A stretch of 64,000 bases of DNA from Flavisolibacter longurius (lineage in GTDB: Bacteria > Bacteroidota > Bacteroidia > Chitinophagales > Chitinophagaceae), in NCBI GenBank assembly GCA_013327885.1, contig JABUMY010000018.1:62001-126000 (forward strand), in the 5' to 3' direction. Under the pieces are notes generated by a model. The model searched no databases and was not told where the DNA came from. It saw nothing but the letters and a program-made list of their open reading frames with translations. Both the position numbers and the translations under genes were made by a program. Of the stretch, positions 59,269-64,000 are shown piece after piece (position 1 is the stretch's first letter; the number at the start of each line of letters is the position of its first letter).

Positions 59269-62034
59269 TCAGGGTTTGCTGGTACTGCTCTTCTCCCCTT
59301 CCGCATTTTTGTAAGGCGAATGAAAGCGATATTTCCCGGAACCGACGGAAAGCTTTAAGAAACCATTTTCTTGTCCCAGTACCTGCACTTCCTTGCCTGC
59401 GACCAACTTTTTGCCGCTCTCTTCTACCGATTCGGCTGTGGCACCGGGCAAATAAACGGTAGCGGTTGTATTGGGTGGAATTTCGGCATCAACAATCAGA
59501 TTGCCTCCATCCAGTTTCCAGCCTGTTTTCACCCTGCCATACCGCGTATCGTACACAACGGAAGCATGGGTGATATTCCGGCCAACATGGGGCTGAATAC
59601 GCATCTTCTTGTAACCAACAGCATCTTTGTCATTGTCCAAACCCACCATCCGCCGATAAAGCCAGTCGCCAATGGCGCCATAGGCATAGTGGTTAAAGGA
59701 ATTCATCGAAGCCGGTTCAAACGAACCATCGGGACGGATCCCGTTCCACCGCTCCCAGATAGTGGTAGCACCCATTTTAACCGGGTAAAGCCAGGACGGA
59801 AAACTCTCCTGCAGCAGCAGGTCATAGGCGACACTTGTTTTGCCAAAGCGGCTCAACACTTCGCAGAGGTAAGGTGTTCCCAAAAAACCAGTGGACAGGT
59901 GGTTGCCGTAGCTTTTAATATTTTCCACCAGGCGGTCAGCCGCCTGCTGGCGCAGGTTTTCAGGCAGCATGTCGAACTGCAGGGCCAGCACATAAGCGGT
60001 TTGCGTACCGGAAACCAGTCGTCCCGATGGCGTCAGGTATTCCTTTACAAAAGCGTCTTTTATCCTATTCAGTAAGATGGTGTAAGTTGCTATGTCTTCC
60101 GTCTTTCCCAATACGTTTGCCGCATTGATCAGCAATTGCGTGGAATGCGCATAAAAGCATTGAGCGATCAGGTATTTGTCGGTGATGGCCGAACGACCGG
60201 CCAGGTCGTTGTCCTGCATATACGAAAGCCAGTCGCCAAAATGAAACCCTTTGTTCCAAAGATCGGCCGTGCTTTGCTGTTGCATAAAACCCACCCAGGC
60301 CTTCATGCTCGGGTATTGCTCCTCCAAAATGCGGCGGTCGCCATAAACAAGGTACATGTCCCAGGGAATGATGGTGGCCGCATCGGCCCAGCCAGCCGCT
60401 CCTGCATCATTGCTTCCCAACACATTTGGTATAACGTGGGGCACACTGCCATTTGGTAACTGGTCGGCCGTAACGTCTTTCAGCCACTTGGCAAAAAAGT
60501 TATTGGCATCCATGTGAAAGGAGGCCGTACGGGCAAACACCTGCGCATCGCCGGTCCAGCCAAGACGCTCATCCCTTTGCGGACAATCGGTAGGCACATC
60601 CAAAAAATTGCCTTTTTGTCCCCATTCGATGTTATGAACGAGTTGATTGAGCAGGGAGTGCGACGAGGCAAAACTGCCGGCTTTTTTCATGCCAGAATAA
60701 AGTGAAACGGCCGTGAAGTTTTCCGGCTTCAATTCGCCAGGGTAGCCGGTTACTTTGATATAGCGGAAACCGTAAAACGTAAAATGCGGTTCGAAAACTT
60801 CTTCTCCACTACCTGCCAGGATATAGTTGGCTTCCGCTTTTGCCGCCCTTAAGTTTTCTGTATAAAAATTACCCGCTTTGTCCAGCACTTCTGCATGGTT
60901 GATGCGGACCGTATCACCTGCTTTTCCAGTTGCTTTTACCACCACCCATCCCACCAGGTTCTGTCCAAAGTCAATCACCTTTTCGCCTTTTGGCGTGGTA
61001 AAGATCTTAACGGGTTGAAAGCTCTCCCCTTTTTTCACCGGCTCGTTTGCGGTGGCCAGGAGGTTGGTCATGGGATGTTCTGCTACCTTAACGCCGGCCC
61101 AGTCACCGTCATCATAGGCGGTTGAAGTCCATCCTTTTTTCTGCAGCCGCGCATCGATGGTTTCGCCATGGTAGATCTCTGAATAGCGGACATCGGCCGT
61201 CGTTGATTTCCAGCTTTCGTCAGAAATGATTGTTTCCTGACGACCATCCTTATACGTAATTTGAAGCTGCATCAGCAAGCCGAGGTTTTTACCGTACACA
61301 TCTTTTTGTCCGCCCCAGGCAAGGTTGCCCCGGTACCAGCCGCTGCCCAGCATTACACCGATGGCGTTGTTGCCGTTTTGCACCAGGTCCGTCACATCAT
61401 AAACCTGGTACTGCAGGCGCTTGTTGTACGAGGTCCAGCCAGGGGTAAGATAGGCATCGCCAATGCGCTTGCCGTTCAGGAAAGCCTCGTATATGCCATG
61501 GGCTGTTATGTAAGCGGTTGCCGCCTGTACATTATTGCGACTTTGGAAGGATTTTCGAAAAAAAGGACTGGGGCGCAAAACCGGGTCTTCTGTGTAACCC
61601 GGCTCGATCCATTTTGCTTTCCAATCTGCCGGTGAAAGCAGCGCCATTTGGAAAAATGCTGGTGTGCTCCAATCGGAGGCTTTGCCTTTATTGTCCCACA
61701 CTCTAACCTGCCAGAAATAGCGCTGTCCCGATTGCAGGGGCGAGCCTCTGTAGGCTACCAACACTGATGAGTCATTGTTTACCTTGCCCGAATGCCAGGT
61801 TAGCTCTTTTCCCCCTTTAACGGAAGCAGCAGATTTGGCCAGTCTTATTTCGTATGCTGTTTGCATTACACCCCGCTGTGCGCTTTCCAATTGCCAGGTA
61901 AAACGCGGCTGCTTTGCATCCAGCCCAATTGGATTAATAACGTTTTCAACCTGGCAGCCGGCCACTCTTGTTTGCGCCATGGCGGCAAGGCAAAACAGTA
62001 GCGTACAGCTTACAAAGAGTATTGATTTTTTCAT
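59269..62034 (-). CDS. Glycoside hydrolase family 78 alpha-L-rhamnosidase
   Basis: 921 residues; signal peptide MKKSILFVSCTLLFCLAAMA then AQTRVAGCQVENVINPIGLDAKQPRFTWQL, the N-terminal beta domain opening typical of GH78. Catalytic (alpha/alpha)6 barrel with NFLDVPTDCPQRDERLGWTGDAQVFA near residue 500 (acidic catalytic residues), WADAATIIPWDMYLVYGD, ATTIWERWNGIRPDGS, NSFNHYAYGAIGDWLYR; a C-terminal beta domain. Removes terminal rhamnose from plant polysaccharides or glycosides. Probably exported. Confidence 0.93.
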   Translation of the reverse strand: MKKSILFVSCTLLFCLAAMAQTRVAGCQVENVINPIGLDAKQPRFTWQLESAQRGVMQTAYEIRLAKSAASVKGGKELTWHSGKVNNDSSVLVAYRGSPLQSGQRYFWQVRVWDNKGKASDWSTPAFFQMALLSPADWKAKWIEPGYTEDPVLRPSPFFRKSFQSRNNVQAATAYITAHGIYEAFLNGKRIGDAYLTPGWTSYNKRLQYQVYDVTDLVQNGNNAIGVMLGSGWYRGNLAWGGQKDVYGKNLGLLMQLQITYKDGRQETIISDESWKSTTADVRYSEIYHGETIDARLQKKGWTSTAYDDGDWAGVKVAEHPMTNLLATANEPVKKGESFQPVKIFTTPKGEKVIDFGQNLVGWVVVKATGKAGDTVRINHAEVLDKAGNFYTENLRAAKAEANYILAGSGEEVFEPHFTFYGFRYIKVTGYPGELKPENFTAVSLYSGMKKAGSFASSHSLLNQLVHNIEWGQKGNFLDVPTDCPQRDERLGWTGDAQVFARTASFHMDANNFFAKWLKDVTADQLPNGSVPHVIPNVLGSNDAGAAGWADAATIIPWDMYLVYGDRRILEEQYPSMKAWVGFMQQQSTADLWNKGFHFGDWLSYMQDNDLAGRSAITDKYLIAQCFYAHSTQLLINAANVLGKTEDIATYTILLNRIKDAFVKEYLTPSGRLVSGTQTAYVLALQFDMLPENLRQQAADRLVENIKSYGNHLSTGFLGTPYLCEVLSRFGKTSVAYDLLLQESFPSWLYPVKMGATTIWERWNGIRPDGSFEPASMNSFNHYAYGAIGDWLYRRMVGLDNDKDAVGYKKMRIQPHVGRNITHASVVYDTRYGRVKTGWKLDGGNLIVDAEIPPNTTATVYLPGATAESVEESGKKLVAGKEVQVLGQENGFLKLSVGSGKYRFHSPYKNAEGEKSSTSKP

Positions 62035-62268
62035 ACCGTGGATTTAAAATCTAGGATGCAGAAAGTTAACGCAGTTTTGCTTTGCAGGCGCAGCAAATTT
62101 TAGGAGGGAATGCAATTGATTTATTTCGTTATGCATCCACGTTAGTCGATTGTGTGGAAGTCTTATTCTTTCCATATTTTTTCGAATGCAGCTAAATGTT
62201 TTCAGCAACCATACGTTGGTGCTGACAAGCCCTCATTTAAAATGCTAAAAACAGTAGAACGTAAGTCA
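62035..62268. other. Gap between GH78 and the kinase gene; no gene seen
   Basis: AT-rich, about 230 bases, without a clear promoter box or hairpin. Confidence 0.35.
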
Positions 62269-62310
62269 ATAAAAAAGCCCAGTGGTTTTTACGTCAATGA
62301 GCTTTTTTAA
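62269..62310 (-). terminator. Terminator of the histidine-kinase gene
   Basis: AAAAAAGC and GCTTTTTT form the stem with a 22-base loop; minus-strand T run. Confidence 0.6.
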
Positions 62311-62332
62311 TTTCATTTTTATGTACAGTTTC

Positions 62333-63640
62333 TTACAACCTTATCTCGTTTGTTTTTGCTTTTCCAACCGGAATGCCTTGCTGCCGCAAGGGCAATTCAA
62401 GGTAAAAACGGGCACCTTCTTCGGGTTTGCTGACGGCACTGATCTGCCCATTGTGCGCATCAACAATCTTTTTGCAAATCGATAATCCCACACCGGATCC
62501 TTCAAACTCGTGGTAGCTGTGGAGGCGCTTAAAGACCACGAAAATCTCTTCGGCATATTTCTCGTCAAAGCCGATGCCGTTGTCTTCAATCACGATACAG
62601 CAACGGGTTACCGGACTGTCGAGCAGCGAAGCTTTGGCCTGGTCGCAATAAATAGAAACAACGGGCTTGATCCCATCACGGTGAAACTTGATGCCATTGC
62701 TGACAAGATTCTGAAACAATTGCCGCATCTGGCTGGGATTGGCCCAAACCGTTGGCAATTCTTCGTACCGGATAACCGCATCCCGCTTTTCAATTTCCAC
62801 TTCCATGTCCGAGATCACCTCGGCCAGCAGCACGTTCAGGTCCACTTGTTCAAACTGTGGCAGCACGCTGTCCTTGCGGGAAAAGATCAGCAGGTCGTTG
62901 ATCAGTTTTTGCATGCGCTGCGATGAACGGACGATCTTGTCCATGTAGCGCCGCATGTCTTCCGTCAGGCTTTCGTCAGCCAGGGTCAGCAGCTTGTCAC
63001 TGAATACAAGGATCTTCCGCAGGGGTTCCTGCAAATCGTGTGACGCCACATAAGCAAAGCGATCCAGTTCTTCGATGGTGAGCTTGAGGTTTTTGTTGTT
63101 TTCGAGGAGCTGGTGGTTCAGCAGCTTTACTTTTTCTTCGGAAATGCGCCGCTCTTCTATCTCTTTCTCCAGCGCTGCATTCACTTCTTTAAGCTTGCGT
63201 TCCTGCAGGATCAACTGGTGATTTTTCTGGTACATTTCGGCAAACACACCTACTTTAAATCGCAGCAACTCGGGGTTGATGGGTTTGTAGATGTAGTCGA
63301 TTGCTCCTACTTTATAGCCCTCAAACACATGCGCATCGTTGTAATTGTGCGCCGTAATAAAGATGATCGGGATGTGATTCAATTTTTCCCGCTGGTAGAT
63401 CAGGCTGGCCGTTTCAAAGCCATTCATGTCGGGCATCTGCACGTCCATGAGAATAAGCGTGAAGTCGTGCTGATGAAGCAGGATCTTTAAAGCGGCCTTT
63501 CCCGAAGACGCTTTTACAATATCGTAACCCCTGTTTTCAAGGATCGATTCAATCGACATCAGGTTGTCTTCCCTGTCGTCGACAATCAGTATTTTAATCC
63601 GGCTTTCCGCCGTTGTGTCGTCTGTAGTCAAAGGTTCCAT
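62333..63640 (-). CDS. Response-regulator/histidine-kinase fusion (REC-HisKA-HATPase)
   Basis: 435 residues. REC domain: D21/D22, phosphoacceptor D66 in LILMDVQMPDMNG, Lys119 in YIYKPINPE. Coiled coil follows, then HisKA with H201 in FAYVASHDLQEPLRKI, and HATPase motifs NLVSNGIKFH, EDNGIGFD, GSGVGLSICKK. Cytosolic, no membrane segments. Order REC-then-kinase means it receives phosphate from another kinase and may auto-phosphorylate, as in phytochrome-like or relay systems. Confidence 0.94.
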   Translation of the reverse strand: MEPLTTDDTTAESRIKILIVDDREDNLMSIESILENRGYDIVKASSGKAALKILLHQHDFTLILMDVQMPDMNGFETASLIYQREKLNHIPIIFITAHNYNDAHVFEGYKVGAIDYIYKPINPELLRFKVGVFAEMYQKNHQLILQERKLKEVNAALEKEIEERRISEEKVKLLNHQLLENNKNLKLTIEELDRFAYVASHDLQEPLRKILVFSDKLLTLADESLTEDMRRYMDKIVRSSQRMQKLINDLLIFSRKDSVLPQFEQVDLNVLLAEVISDMEVEIEKRDAVIRYEELPTVWANPSQMRQLFQNLVSNGIKFHRDGIKPVVSIYCDQAKASLLDSPVTRCCIVIEDNGIGFDEKYAEEIFVVFKRLHSYHEFEGSGVGLSICKKIVDAHNGQISAVSKPEEGARFYLELPLRQQGIPVGKAKTNEIRL

Positions 63641-63653
63641 CAGGCGATTTTTT

Positions 63654-63730
63654 GTGAGTGGTGAATCGTGAGTGGTGAGTGGCGAAAAAAGACTGTTCTG
63701 TACTACTCACCACTGACCACTCACTACTCA
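63654..63730. repeat. GTGAGTGGTGA word repeat, imperfect inverted repeat
   Basis: GTGAGTGGTGA words (63654-63682) and their complement CTCACCACTGACCACTCAC (63704-63722) form a loose hairpin in the gap between the two signalling genes. Same words at 34667-34691. Confidence 0.6.
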
Positions 63731-63733
63731 CAC

Positions 63734-64000
63734 TTATTTATACAACCACACCCGCATCAGCGAAAGAAGCTGGTCGATCTTGAGGGGTTTGGTGATGTAA
63801 TCCGAAGCGCCGGCTTCGATACATTTTTCACGGTCACCCTTCATCGCTTTTGCGGTAACGGCAATGATCGGCAGGTTATTGTTCTTGTGCTCCCGCCTGA
63901 TCTTTTGCGTTGTTTCATAACCATCCATCTCCGGCATCATAATATCCATCAACACCATGTCGATCCCCGATTTTTCCGTGAGGATGGAAATGGCCTCCTG
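63734..64000 (-). CDS. Response regulator receiver domain, C-terminal part (5' end outside window)
   Basis: The frame is open to the window edge, so at least 88 residues are visible. Phosphoacceptor Asp in [14 protein letters not shown], Lys in ITKPL, and [23 protein letters not shown] are REC signatures. Since it ends right after the REC domain it is probably the C-terminal receiver of a hybrid sensor kinase, likely partner of the following REC-HisKA gene. Confidence 0.85.
   Translation of the reverse strand, partial: QEAISILTEKSGIDMVLMDIMMPEMDGYETTQKIRREHKNNNLPIIAVTAKAMKGDREKCIEAGASDYITKPLKIDQLLSLMRVWLYK

Overview
The window looks like a chromosomal segment of a Bacteroidota bacterium, probably family Chitinophagaceae. 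The evidence is the repeated -7 promoter box TAnnTTTG, DUF4249 and DUF3822 proteins, an sdhCAB operon with a fused cytochrome b subunit, an S-box leader in front of a metB-like/hom pair, SpmA-SpmB fusion, SusCD-free surface proteins, and scarce Shine-Dalgarno sequences. It starts inside an M48 peptidase gene and ends inside a response-regulator or hybrid-kinase gene. I see no rRNA, CRISPR array, transposase, integrase or prophage.

Layout. 1-13.2 kb: housekeeping genes: DUF3052-like protein, EF-G-like GTPase, dnaG primase, NAD(P)HX repair enzyme, serine hydrolase, serA, then a small regulon (GbsR/MarR-type regulator, DCC thiol-oxidoreductase, TIGR01777 epimerase) with two matching candidate operators. 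13.2-15.5 kb: an AT-rich accessory island with a 63-bp direct repeat, a twice-occurring two-hairpin repeat whose stems covary, a 184-bp palindromic element, a four-hairpin locus, a membrane protein and a HEPN-type putative RNase. This is the most unusual part of the window. 15.5-23.1 kb: a TIR-like/TRAF-binding-domain protein, SpmAB-like membrane protein, ychF, and a SAM-I riboswitch controlling a trans-sulfuration enzyme and homoserine dehydrogenase. 23.1-31 kb: a large outer-membrane beta-barrel protein and the sdhCAB operon. 31-34.7 kb: MurNAc-6-phosphate etherase, an amino-sugar kinase and a C-terminal processing protease. 34.8-35.9 kb: four tiny disordered proteins. 36-39.3 kb: fRMsr, phytase-like esterase, CPBP protease. 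39.2-40.0 kb: nested inverted repeats and rnpB (RNase P RNA).

40-53.6 kb: DUF1801, Smr/DUF2027, an amino-acid permease, then a tight operon MTHFS-lpxK-rnr-prenyl synthase, a GxxExxY gene flanked by inverted repeats, DUF3822-rsmD, a MATE exporter, folB and trxB. 53.7-64 kb: DUF4249 lipoprotein, ABM monooxygenase, SAM hydrolase, SDR, tRNA-Arg(ACG), small proteins, NUDIX hydrolase, GH78 rhamnosidase and a response-regulator/histidine-kinase signalling pair.

How genes work together: methionine synthesis is controlled by SAM through a classic terminator/antiterminator; sdhCAB links the TCA cycle to menaquinone; murQ and the BadF-type kinase form a peptidoglycan amino-sugar recycling module; the MTHFS-lpxK-rnr-prenyl synthase genes overlap or abut and are probably co-transcribed. 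Several genes (dnaG, serA, the Smr gene) have a -7 box only 4-7 nt before the start codon, which suggests leaderless mRNAs. All functions are inferred from motifs seen by eye; no database search was possible.
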